Of a stretch of 64,000 bases of DNA, positions 41,976 through 51,937 are shown piece by piece. The notes under the pieces were generated by a model. That model made no database searches. It saw only the letters and a program-made list of their open reading frames with translations, and was not told the origin of the DNA. The translations under genes were made by a program, and so were the position numbers. Location of the stretch: positions 187,248,501 to 187,312,500 of the forward strand of contig CM075669.1 in assembly GCA_037962975.1 (NCBI GenBank). Direction: 5' to 3'. Numbering within the stretch: the stretch's first letter is position 1; every line of letters starts with the position of its first letter. This DNA is from Clitoria ternatea. Lineage: Eukaryota; Streptophyta; Magnoliopsida; Fabales; Fabaceae.

Positions 41976-43216
41976 ATGAAAGAACATATTAGAAAAAATC
42001 AGAATATGCTATATTCAATTTCATAATGCCCAAATAAATAATTCCCTAGAGAATTATTACAACAAACTTTTAAGCCTAAAAATTCAAGAATATAACTTTA
42101 AATAAAAAGTAAAAAAAATATGAACCATTAAATGAATTAATTTCATAAGTTTAAATCATATTACAAAACCATGCTCATATTTATGTCTTTCTTTCACCAT
42201 GATTTACTCATGATGATCACCACCTTTCACATACACAAGTATAAAGAGAGAGATAAATTTATAACAAGGAAGAATATTACAAAATTCATAACATGTAAAA
42301 CTAAACCTCTCTATTAAAGTTTTGAATTGTTAACTCATTTGAAAGATTTTAAAAAAATAAAGTCAGGGTTATAAGTTTCAAAGAAATGAGAATGATCAAA
42401 TTCTCTCCCTTTATGTTATGAAATATAAAGATATTTATGATATTTTATCTATGGAATAACAATGGTTAAAACCCCTCAATTAAATAAAAAGTCCACACAT
42501 GAGATCATGGTGTTTCAAAATCACAAAATTCTTTACTTACTGTAATCTCACTTAAGGGTCTCAGATTACAATAAATAAAAAATATAAATAAGCAAATGCA
42601 CAAAATCTATGTCATAAAATTCTAACACCAATGAGGTATCAGTACAAGTACATAATTGATATAACAACACAAGTGTATAAGTGAAGAATCATAATATGTG
42701 TCAATAAGGGTTTTGATACCATTTGCAGAATTTAGATATTAAATTCAAAGCATATTATAAATAGACACATATCATAACAACACAATTATTATAGACAAAT
42801 ATTATAACAACACAATTATTCCACTAATCATAAAATAAAGAACTCAATAAATGGTGTACCCAATATGAAACGATCCATGACCCTTTTTCTAAGTCAATTG
42901 AGCATTTACTAGTCTCAGTCTGACTCACCTTGTTTTCACTCTTTAATATTCGTCTAATGGGATAACATATATATATATATATATATATATGCAAACTAGA
43001 TGGTAGTAGGAACCTCTCACTAGGATAGGTTAACCCATCACTAATTTATCCTATCAACAAGCCCAATTACGATATCTATTTGAATAGATAATTCTATTCA
43101 GATTATTATTATATAATTAAGAATAGAATATAGATATAATAAATTAATAATGTTTATTCACTAAATATTAATATAATAATATATTAATTCAAATATTGGA
43201 ATTAAAATTTCAAACA
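38518..43216 (-). mobile_element. copia-like element K without coding capacity
   Basis: 4,699 bp, LTRs 38,518-39,007 (490 bp) and 42,724-43,216 (493 bp), perfect duplication TATAA (38,513-38,517 and 43,217-43,221). Minus orientation: the 5' LTR is the right copy, starting TGTTTGAAATTTT, and a PBS (TGGTATCAAAACCC, 42,721-42,708) and a PPT (CCAAATGGGAGAA, 39,020-39,008) lie at the expected places. The left outer end reads GG... instead of TG.... The initiator Met tRNA-type PBS and TGTTGGAA start suggest copia. No gag or pol similarity is visible in 3.7 kb, so movement would have required proteins from elsewhere. Confidence 0.85.
39021..42707. other. internal region of K, AT-rich, no gene seen
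   Basis: No frame longer than about 80 codons and none recognisable. Two diverged direct repeats of about 120 bp occur at 41,524-41,640 and 42,545-42,670, sharing TAAGGGTCTCAGAT and GGTATCAGTACAAG. A short word ATAGGTG/GATAGG recurs at 41,600-41,900. A (TA)n run lies at about 41,945-41,973 and another in the right LTR at 42,966-42,990. Confidence 0.6.
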
Positions 43217-43820
43217 TATAAATCTTTTATGTGTATGGAGGGGGCATCTCTGTTGATGCAGGTCACTCTACTTCAAAATGCCTGCATTTGTAGAAAGGCG
43301 GCCTTCTTAGATTCCTTAACTTGATGGACTGATTCCATTTGATGATGAAGTGCTTTCTACGTCAAATGTGAGTAGCAAATTTTACCTCCTTCTTATACTC
43401 GTCGTGCAATTTTGTATTCAAATAATATCTTTAGTTCTTACTATGACCCACCCTTCAATATTGGGTCTTTGGTTCATAAAGACCTCATCTTTCAATTTTG
43501 GTAATTAATTACCCCTTGACTGTTGAAAATATACTAATAGCTGCATTTTTTCATAGTTATCAATTTGAATATAAATTTAAAATGATCCTTTCTTGTCCTA
43601 GAATTATTCACAGGAAGTCTTACATTCCAATCTTACTATTTTTTTATTTACTTGCTTATAGATATATGATTATAGAGTGTTCAGTGAAGGCTACAACATT
43701 GCAAATACACCGGCTCTTGCTGTAATTTGAGAATATAGGTAAGTTACTAATATTAGATATCTAGTTCTCTTACATTATCTATCATATGTTTCTAGTGTAT
43801 ATTTTCACCTTATTTATTAG
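43217..43820 (+). other. unassigned sequence between K and the TFIIA fragment
   Basis: Right flank of K. No protein match that I recognise. A pyrimidine-rich stretch and TTATTTATTAG at 43,810-43,820 look like the end of an intron before the fragment that follows. Confidence 0.4.
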
Positions 43821-44016
43821 AAGTTCCAGATAGCACCCCTGTTCTTATTATTCAAAAGATTGATGAAGATGATGATGATGAATCCTCCCCCCCCCTCAAA
43901 ATGAAAATGATGATGATGATTTAGATGATTTGGAACAAAGAGATGATGAAAATACACAATATCTTGTTTTAGCTTATTTTGACAAGGTAACAAGTATTAA
44001 AGCACATAAGTCTTGA
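43821..44016 (+). pseudogene. TFIIA large-subunit gene fragment
   Basis: Open from 43,823 to TGA 44,014-44,016, about 63 codons. It reads as an acidic run (EDDDDE), then NENDDDDLDDLEQ, ENTQYLVLAYFDKVT. This closely resembles the C-terminal core of plant TFIIA alpha/beta (family pattern: acidic block, LNENDDDDLDD, NTQHLVLAQFDKV), the general transcription factor that stabilises TBP on the TATA box. An intron-like acceptor (TTATTAG) precedes it, so it derives from genomic rather than spliced DNA. The conserved Arg/Lys-Trp continuation is replaced by unrelated sequence and a stop. It lies 2.1 kb inside a CACTA terminus and may be captured. The original gene is not in this window. Confidence 0.75.
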
Positions 44017-45850
44017 GGACTATATAATTTCTAAAGTTCCAAGCTTGAAAGAGGGCTCTGGTCAAAAAACAAATGGTGAACTGAAAGCCTCTTCATTAAA
44101 ATTACTTACCAACAGTATACAATTCCTACAGAGGTTAGTCAAAATTTTTGTAGTTTTGAAATACTACTATAATTTATATTTGTAGTTTGCACTGACTAGG
44201 TAATAATACAGTGTTTTTTATCCATCTTTTGGGCAATAATGTTGTGTCTTTTATCTATCTTTTGTGTAACTATTTTCTGAATTTATTTCTGCAGGCATGA
44301 ATTCAAACTCATGCATGATGAGTAGATAAACTCCAAATTGATGTAGCTGATGTAAAGATTGAAAACTCCAACTCTTTTAGAAGTGAGATGTGAACTGCTT
44401 TAAATTCACTTTTAAAGGTAATGATTTTACATTGCTTCCTACTTTCCTTATATACTCCTTACTATAATAGCATGTCTCAGATCCTAAATCTTTTTGGAAG
44501 GTAAACCTTAGTCTTTAGGGGGATATTATTATATATAGAGTAGTTATGTTTTGTGTAAATTTTCATATCACAATAGCAATATTGCCACTCATAAAGCATG
44601 AGTCCCAAATGTTAACTAATGTAGTCTCTAACTTTACCTTTTCCTTTTATCTGAACAAAAATTATATAATATAATGAATCTGTTGATATTAAAGCCATAA
44701 TAATTTTTCTTTTTTGGATATGATAGAACATGACAAACAAATCCACCCTGTGTGTCTTGTCCAAGCATGTCTTAGATTTGGATGCCAAAGAATGGGTGTT
44801 ACACTTTAGAATTTAATCTTCATAGTTAGTAACACCACTTTATTTTACAAATGAGTTGTCCAATTCTAGATCATCATTAGCACAATTTGCATAAGTTAAC
44901 TAGCATTCTCATGGAAGGGAGAAGGGATGGATTTTCTATTCTTAGATCTAACGTTAAAATCTATAACATTTTTTAAGTTGTAAGAAAACCACTAAAAAGG
45001 TTCATTGAGTAGTACGGATTATACTTTAAACATAATATAATTAAGCCTAGTGTTGTAAGGTAGTCCTAAAACATTCATTAGTTGTAAGCAAAATTGGAAC
45101 CTCTTCTTAAAGGTTAGCATCATATTTTGAAATATTAAATATCTATAAATTTTTGTATTTATCTTCTAATATGTCATGGAAATTGCTCTTATAGTTATTG
45201 TAATGATACTTGAGATATAATTTTTTAAAATAAGAGCATGAATTTGTTTTATTTGCTTCTATGGTAAACTGCCCTTTTTGATTGATTTGTACCCTAAATC
45301 TCATTGATATCCCCTGGTCAGACATGGTTTTGATTTAAAAATGCTAGCTTACATATTCTTTCTATATTCTAGTAATGATGGCCTACTTTATGGAATCATA
45401 AAGCGATTTGAGTATCATGCATCAAATTTATCTTTGTGATTTTAATTGTTTAACCATTTTTTCTTGTGTTACTTCCTCCTAGTAACCAAGTAGCTTGTTT
45501 TATTTTTCTAGTCTCCAAGATTTGAAGAAGAATGTTGTTGGAAAAGAACATGTTACAAAATTGGCAGATGACACATAGCTCTACTGGCTTCTGATATGCT
45601 TCAGATGCATAGAGTGGCCTAAATGATCTTGTACTTTAATATCATGTACTTTAATATGGTTTTAATTCCTATATAGATTTTGATTTTATGACATTTGATG
45701 ACTAAATTCAAACATGGTCATTATATCTATCAAATATAATTGATTTTGGATTTACATGGATGATTACAATTTGATTAAAACTGGACAGGATTGAAGTGCT
45801 GCCAAAGGAAAAAAGGGAAAGTAGAAAAATAAAGAAAAAAGGAAAAAATA
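44017..45850 (+). other. unassigned region with intron-like borders
   Basis: Polypyrimidine-AG borders such as TTTATTTCTGCAG (44,283-44,295) precede short exon-like pieces: 44,296-44,418 ending in a GTAATG donor-like site, and 45,512-45,585 with the reading LKKNVVGKEHVTKLADDT. I do not recognise the proteins. They may be further captured gene fragments or remains of a CACTA transposase gene. Confidence 0.35.
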
Positions 45851-46151
45851 ATAGTTTTACACCGATTGTGATAGGCAACCAATCTTAAATATTTCCTTTT
45901 TTATATTGGTCATAAAGTATAGGACTGGTGTAAATGTAACATTTACACTGGTCGTAATGAATAAGACTGGTGTAAATGTTACATTTTACACCGGTAGTAA
46001 TGCAAACGCCCGGTGTAAAAGTCAGTTTCTCATGGGTCCTTAACTAATAAAAAAACCCATATTTTCCCACTTGGTGGATCTACATTGGTCGTAAAACCAG
46101 TGTAAAAGGCCAAAATGAACTGGTGTAAAAACTTTTTTTTTGGCACTAGTG
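45851..46151. mobile_element. terminus of a CACTA (EnSpm-type) DNA transposon
   Basis: Ends GGCACTAGTG at 46,151; read inward on the minus strand it is CACTAGTGCCAAAAAAAAAG, a CACTA terminal sequence. Subterminal repeats TTTACACCGGTCGTAAT occur in both orientations about eight times between 45,855 and 46,135. TTA follows as the possible 3-bp duplication (46,152-46,154). No partner terminus is found to the left in this window, so the element is truncated or disrupted. Confidence 0.8.
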
Positions 46152-46578
46152 TTATAAACAATATCAATTACATCTTTTTATATTTCTCTCTTCCTTTTTT
46201 AATTTTTTTCATAATTTTACTAAAAAAATTAAAATATATTAATATAAGTATTACTTATAGTCTTTTTTTTTAAAATAAAATGAAATAAGAGGTTTAAGAT
46301 TAGAGATAATATTTGGTCAATACTTCTTAAGACGTACATCACTAAAAAAACATTAAACTTAGAGGAAAGATAAACAATAAATTTAAATCCATATTTAAGT
46401 ATCCTAACTTTTTTAAAGTTTTTCATTTGGCTCTTTCATCAAAAAGTTATCAATGTCCTTAGGGAGATATTTGACATGGATTGTTAACATTTGCTTGATA
46501 TGATTTGAAGATGTTCCCTTGCTTAGAGAAATAACTTGCTTTACCAATGAACCACAAATTACATCAATATATATATAT
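46152..46578. other. AT-rich spacer, no feature seen
   Basis: Low-complexity A/T sequence between the CACTA terminus and LTR C3, with a short (TA)n run at the right edge. Nothing recognisable on either strand. Confidence 0.5.
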
Positions 46579-49091
46579 TGTAACATCCAAGGTAATTAAT
46601 TTAAAATCTGTGATTGGCGAAAGAATATTAATAATTATCTTTAAATTAAATCTAAATTTTTGGAAATTGTTACTAATTAATACAAATGCAATTTTAAATA
46701 ATAAGATGTTATAAAATTAAATAAATTTATTGATTGATTGATTATTGAAAATTTTATAGAGTATAAATTGAAGATGGTAAATTTTATTTACCAAAGGGTC
46801 AAAAGGTAAGTTTTAATTTAAGTTTAAAATAAAAAGAAAAAGGTGGATGACCATTTTACCCCTACGGCATTAAAATTTCAAGTTTCTCTTCTTCCTCCAC
46901 ATGCACATACATGAGCTTCTTCTCCATCTTCCCTTCACCATGGCCGTGAGCTTCTAGGCTCCAATTAGTGGCCAATTTCACGTCAAAACTTCAAATTAAC
47001 CAAATGCACCTCCAATTTCAAGCTTCCCCCCTCTTCTTCTTTTCCTCTCTCTAACCGTGGGGTGCATGCATGGTAAGGGGTTCAATTTTACTATCTTTTT
47101 GAAAAATGTGAGGCTCGAAAATCACTTCTAGGGCCATGAGTGTGATGAAATAGGCGTTCAAAGGATCGTCAAGTGAAGTGGGTGTCAAAATCGGAGGCGG
47201 AGCGATGAACAATCTGACCATGGGCCATAACCAACACAAGGAAGAACTTGTAGAAGCGTGGAATCAAGAGTGTTCGGGTCATAATTAATTAGAACTAGTT
47301 AGTGGGTAATTAGGTTCGAAAGGAATATAATGTTTATGAGATGCAAGAAATTTAAGGGTACGGTTAGATGATAAATATATATATATAATGGTATACATAC
47401 GTTGTTAATTGATTAATTGGTTTGTATAGGTTGTGTGTAACTATTTTGGTAATTGTGGAATTAAAATTTTATAATAGAGGTTGATGTTATGTTATAATGA
47501 TGAATGATGATGGTTTAATCTATCGAGGCGATGTAAATATATGTTCAAGAGGCCTGGTCTATGTGGCCGCCCTAGGTGATTATTGTGTATCAATAAAGAA
47601 ATATACGATTTGAGATATGTTTATGTGATTATGTGGTGTGGGGCGGTCGATGATATGTTTCACCCCTCGTTTTTGGCTCTCGTGGTCATTTGAGATCTAG
47701 TTGAGCTACCCAGTGGTCAAGTAGAACCCAATGGATAGGGTGGAGAGCCAAGTCAGGCTCGATAGACCAAGTCGGGTTCACGGGGTGTCAAGTAGGATCC
47801 TTAGCTAAAGGCTGATCCTTTTAGTATCTGGAAACTAGGCGTCATATTACATGATGAGAGTCAGTGATGTTTCTTAATATGAGTTTGACAATGGATACAC
47901 TAGAAGCTAGTAAAGTGTTTAAGAATTATGATATTTGCATGAACTTGTAGTCAACCTAGAAGTTAAGTGATAAAGTATTGAAATTGTTACTTTTTGCATT
48001 GTGCTTACTATTTTACATTAATTATGATTTTGTTTCCAAACAATCACCCTTGTTGTGGCTTCCTTTCTTTTAGTAACCAGTGACAGGAAAGGTGCGGCTG
48101 CCTTGGAGGAAATCACCAAGTGAGGAATTGATGCTAAGAAAGCTATGGAATTGTGGCTTATGTAATAGTTTAGTAAATGACTTTAGATATAAACATATGT
48201 GTGTTTAATACTTGTATGCGTGATGAATAAATGATGAGATGATATTTATGCTGTGAGATTATGGTTAGCATATATTAGTCGTGTGTAAGGTGTTATAATG
48301 TTATGTGTATGTATGCACGAAGCCATTTGATTGGTAAATTTGAAATGGGCAGGTATTGTATTGTGTGTAAATGTATAGGAAGGTATGGAATGATGATTAA
48401 AAATGACAGTATACGTATTGACAAATGTGAGTGGAGTTATGTGGAATTTAGGAACTGTTTAGGTGATTTTTGGATGATTCTGTAGGTTATGGATCTCACT
48501 TGGGCGAGATGGTACCTGTGAGGTTCTGTGGGGATTTCGCTTAAGTGGGTGTCACCTCGCTTAAGCAAATTTGGCATGATTTGTTACTGTGTGTATTTTG
48601 CTCAAGTGAATGGTGTCCCGCTTGAGTGAAGTGGTGCATTTAGGTTCTGTATGTTTCTCGCTCAAGCGAGTGGAACCTCGCTTAGTGAAATTAGTGTGGC
48701 TGCTCTTTGTTTCTTTCTCGTCTGAGCAAGTGGCATCTCACTTGGGCGAGGAGCCATGCCTGTTTCCCCTTTGTTCTTGCTTGAGCGAGAATGGTATATG
48801 TGTTTTTATTTGTCATTCGGTCAAGCAAAAAGAGATCCGCTTGAGCAAAAACTCATTTTCTTGCTTATGTTCGTGCTTGCTCAAGCGAGTGGGATTTTGC
48901 TTGAGCAAGTTTGACCTGTTTTGTTCTTTTCCTCATTTCCTCAACACCTCGTGTGTCAATATATGGGGGTCTTTATATTTAATGGCGCGCTTCCTTTATT
49001 GTGTACAATTCTTGTGCTCTTGTGAATGTATTTAGTGCTATTATAATTAACATCACCTTGGGTTTTCATGGTTTATCATCAGGGCTCTAAC
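46579..49091 (+). mobile_element. diverged LTR C3 of the TGTAACATCC family
   Basis: Starts TGTAACATCC. Like C1 it then has AT-rich sequence, a pyrimidine-rich leader (46,880-47,050), a hairpin-rich middle (47,640-47,820), the AGTAACCAGTGACAGGAAAGGTG block (48,071-48,094, cf. C1 6,235) and CGCTTAAGCG motifs near the end. The 3' end is estimated from GGGCTCTAACG at about 49,081-49,091 (GGGTGTTACA in C1). No duplication is detectable. Frames such as 48,610-49,035 are made of repeats and do not support a gene. Confidence 0.55.
48490..48920. repeat. CGCTTGAGCGAG array in C3
   Basis: About fourteen copies of CTCGCTYAAGCGAG and decayed forms. At 48,664-48,683 AAGCGAG-TGGAAC-CTCGCTT is a perfect 7-bp hairpin joining two neighbouring copies. 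CTCGCTCAAGCGAG (48,657-48,670) is a perfect 14-bp palindrome. The linker TGG.ACCTC recurs between motif pairs. Confidence 0.8.
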
Positions 49092-49194
49092 GTGAAAAAT
49101 TTTATTCGTGTTTTCATTCAACCCCGAGGCAAATCATGGAAGCTAACAAAGGGATGTCCCTGAGCTGTTTGAATTAATTATATTTACTACTTTA

Positions 49195-50780
49195 CTTATG
49201 TCCAATACAAAGTTCCAATTTTTTATTTATTAATCTATGCAAGATTATACAATTTAGACAAACCCTTAAAAGGGATACTAAAACAACTTGAAAGGTTCTA
49301 CTATTTATGTAAAAGCTACTTCATTTATAGTCAATTTAAATTATAGTTAGGTAGTAAAATAAGTTGGTTATGTTTGTAGGAAATACTTTAAGAAGTTAGA
49401 AACCATTTTGGAAAAAAAAAGAGGGAGAGAAATACATAGGATTGATTTAACGCAAACATAGAAGATATATAACTTGAATATGGATTTAGTCTAAAGGTCA
49501 GTTTGGTTTCCAGTTGGGAATCCCAATTGAGGTGGGTTAAATGTAACTTTCTATTCCATTGGTCAAACATAATTTGACTAACATCGAATGACGTGTAAGA
49601 TTAATATTAACCTTGTGATGGTTCCATTTTCATAACTTATGTGGACATGATATTGGTATTATTAGTTTCAGAAGGCTCATATTGATATATAATACGACAT
49701 CTAGTGTCCTGGGAACACCTCACTATACAATGCTAAATGGAACCCACGATATCCCGTATGAAGCCTATACTGTTATATCTTAGAGGTGCTTAGTCAACAT
49801 TTGAAAACACTTAAATCCACAAAGACGATTGTGTTTGTGACAACTTTACTTGTACTTTACAGAGCTAAATATAATTTAAATAATTTAGTATTAAATATGA
49901 CTTAAATATATTTAGTATTAAATATATTTATTATTTACAATATTTTTAATATATGATGAAATATATTAGTCCATTTATTTTTAGTTAAATTTAATGTATT
50001 TTTAATATATCAAATATATTAAACTTAAATATATTAATATACTAAATCTATGTAATATACTAAATGTATTTAAGACTATTTAATATATCAAAATTTATTA
50101 AATAAAAGAAATAAATGTAATATATTTTAATAAATATATATTTAATTAATTTAAAATATATTAAATATATTAATACATTAGTTTTTAGTTTTTAAAAGTT
50201 ATTATTAAATTTATTTTTTAAAAATATATTTTATTATACAAACTCACTTCATCTTTATTGCATTAAAAGTAGAGTATATCTAACATGTGTAATTTATTAA
50301 GATTCAGTAGGTAATTTTAACCAAATTCCAATTCAAAGTTCTAATTTTTGATTTATTAATCTATATAAGATTACACACCTTAGACAAACCCTTAAACATG
50401 ACACTAAAAAACTTGAAAAGTTATACTATTTAAGTAAAAATTACTTCATTTATATTTAATATAATTTGTGTCTGGTAGTAAACTAGTGATTATCTCTATA
50501 ATAAGCTAGGGAACCATTTTGTAAAAAACAAATAGGGCTAATTTCACACAAACATATAAGATATAAAACCTGAATATGGATTTAGCCTAAGGGTCTATTT
50601 GGTTCCTAGTTAGAACCCAATTGAGGTTGGCTAAATGAAACTTTCTAATCTGTTGGCCAAATAGAGTTTGACTAACTTTGAATGATGTGCAAGATTAATA
50701 TTAATCATTTGATGGTTCCGTATTCACAATTCCATTCTCACAACTTGATGTGGCCATGATATCGGTATCAGTTATATCAT
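49195..50780. repeat. pair of diverged direct repeats
   Basis: About 49,195-49,690 and 50,320-50,780 match in the same orientation and order at roughly 75-80% by eye, sharing TTAGACAAACCCTTAAA, TATGGATTTAG and GATTAATATTAA. They are separated by about 630 bp of AT-rich sequence dominated by TATATTAA words (49,860-50,230). They could be LTRs of a very old short element or a tandem duplication. No coding sequence. Confidence 0.6.
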
Positions 50781-50782
50781 AC

Positions 50783-51937
50783 TGTTAATTGTATATTTTA
50801 AGTTAATTTGCATGTAAATATTTCCTTAATTTTGATATAAATACACCATTTAGCTAACAATTTTTCTTATTTTGTAACTATCAAGCATTTACATTTAATC
50901 TAACCTTACTTTAGTTTTTACTATGTTTTATAGGTAGATAAGTCAGTAAAAAAGATGAAAGTAGGAGTTAGGAAGATTCTATTCTAGAGACCATTCACCT
51001 AAGCGAGTCATTCTTGGCTAGGTGAATCAAGGAAAATTTTGGTATTTCACCTAGGCAAATCATACTTGCCTAGGCGAATCATGCGGGACAATACATCTTC
51101 CACTCACTGTCTGAGCCATATAAAAGGCTTAAATTCTATTTTAATCGCACGCATACTCAGTGGAACATAAGGGATAGCTTGGAAAACCATTTTTGGCACC
51201 TCAGAGCTTGACAACCTTCAAGGATTCTATGTAGTTTCTTAATTTTGTATCATTTTGTAAGTTGTAGTAGTTATGTGGGGCTAGCTTCCTCTTTTTGTTA
51301 GGATTGAACAATCTTAGTAAGTTTATGGCTTTGTAATTATTTTTGGCTTCTTTTTTTTGAATTAATTCAAGTTAGTATTTCAATTCTATCTAATGCATGT
51401 TTTGTTCAGGAAAAATGACTTGTTCGCGTGCTTGTGATTTCCAAGCGAATAATAGGTTTAATTACCTATCATCCTTGATTTCTAAGGATATGGTCAAGAA
51501 TAATAGTCGTTAGCACTCATTTATAATGTTGATTCTATCTTTATTCGTTAAAGAGATCTTCGTCGAAAGATGAAATTTAGGATCCCTACTTTGAGGGATC
51601 GAGTTTGGTGAATTTGAGTTTCAATGACTTAGTTAATTCCATAATTGAACCTAATAATTATATAAGAACATAATCTCATAGGGGAAGTTCGATCCTAATG
51701 CTTTTAATTAGTTTACATTTCTTATTCTAAATTATAAAAACCCAAAATCATTCTTTTCCATCGTTGTAATTTCTATATATACTTTTTGTATAAATTAGCA
51801 ACAACTATTCAACCAATTTCCATATAGCTAATAATTACATGAGGATGACAACCCCCATTTATTAATTTTGAAATTTTAAAGAAACTGATGCACTTACTGG
51901 GATCCTAATAAGTTTCTAGCATGTTATCGGGGACTTG
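50783..51937 (+). mobile_element. LTR L with degenerate tRNA-Asp-type PBS
   Basis: Candidate LTR TGTTAATTG (50,783) to CCTAATA (51,910), 1.1 kb, followed by AGTTTCTAGCATG and TTATCGGGGACT. This parallels J's AGTTTTCTGGCACC-GTCGCCGGGGAT and so looks like a decayed tRNA-Asp PBS. TATAAAAG at 51,119-51,126. The internal region is cut 27 bp after the LTR by C2 and does not reappear. Ty3 Athila/Tat type is inferred. Confidence 0.6.
50993..51078. repeat. two paired CACCTAGGCGAA hairpins in L
   Basis: 50,993-51,027: ATTCACCTA pairs perfectly with TAGGTGAAT (9 bp) across 17 nt. 51,046-51,078: TTCACCTAGGCAA pairs with TTGCCTAGGCGAA (12 of 13) across 7 nt. They lie about 40-130 bp upstream of the TATA box. 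Confidence 0.85.

Noticed and set aside
48610..49035. 141-codon Cys/Leu-rich ORF in C3
   Set aside because: It is read through the CGCTTGAGCGAG array; repeated LS/CL residues come from the motif. No start context or homologous domain.
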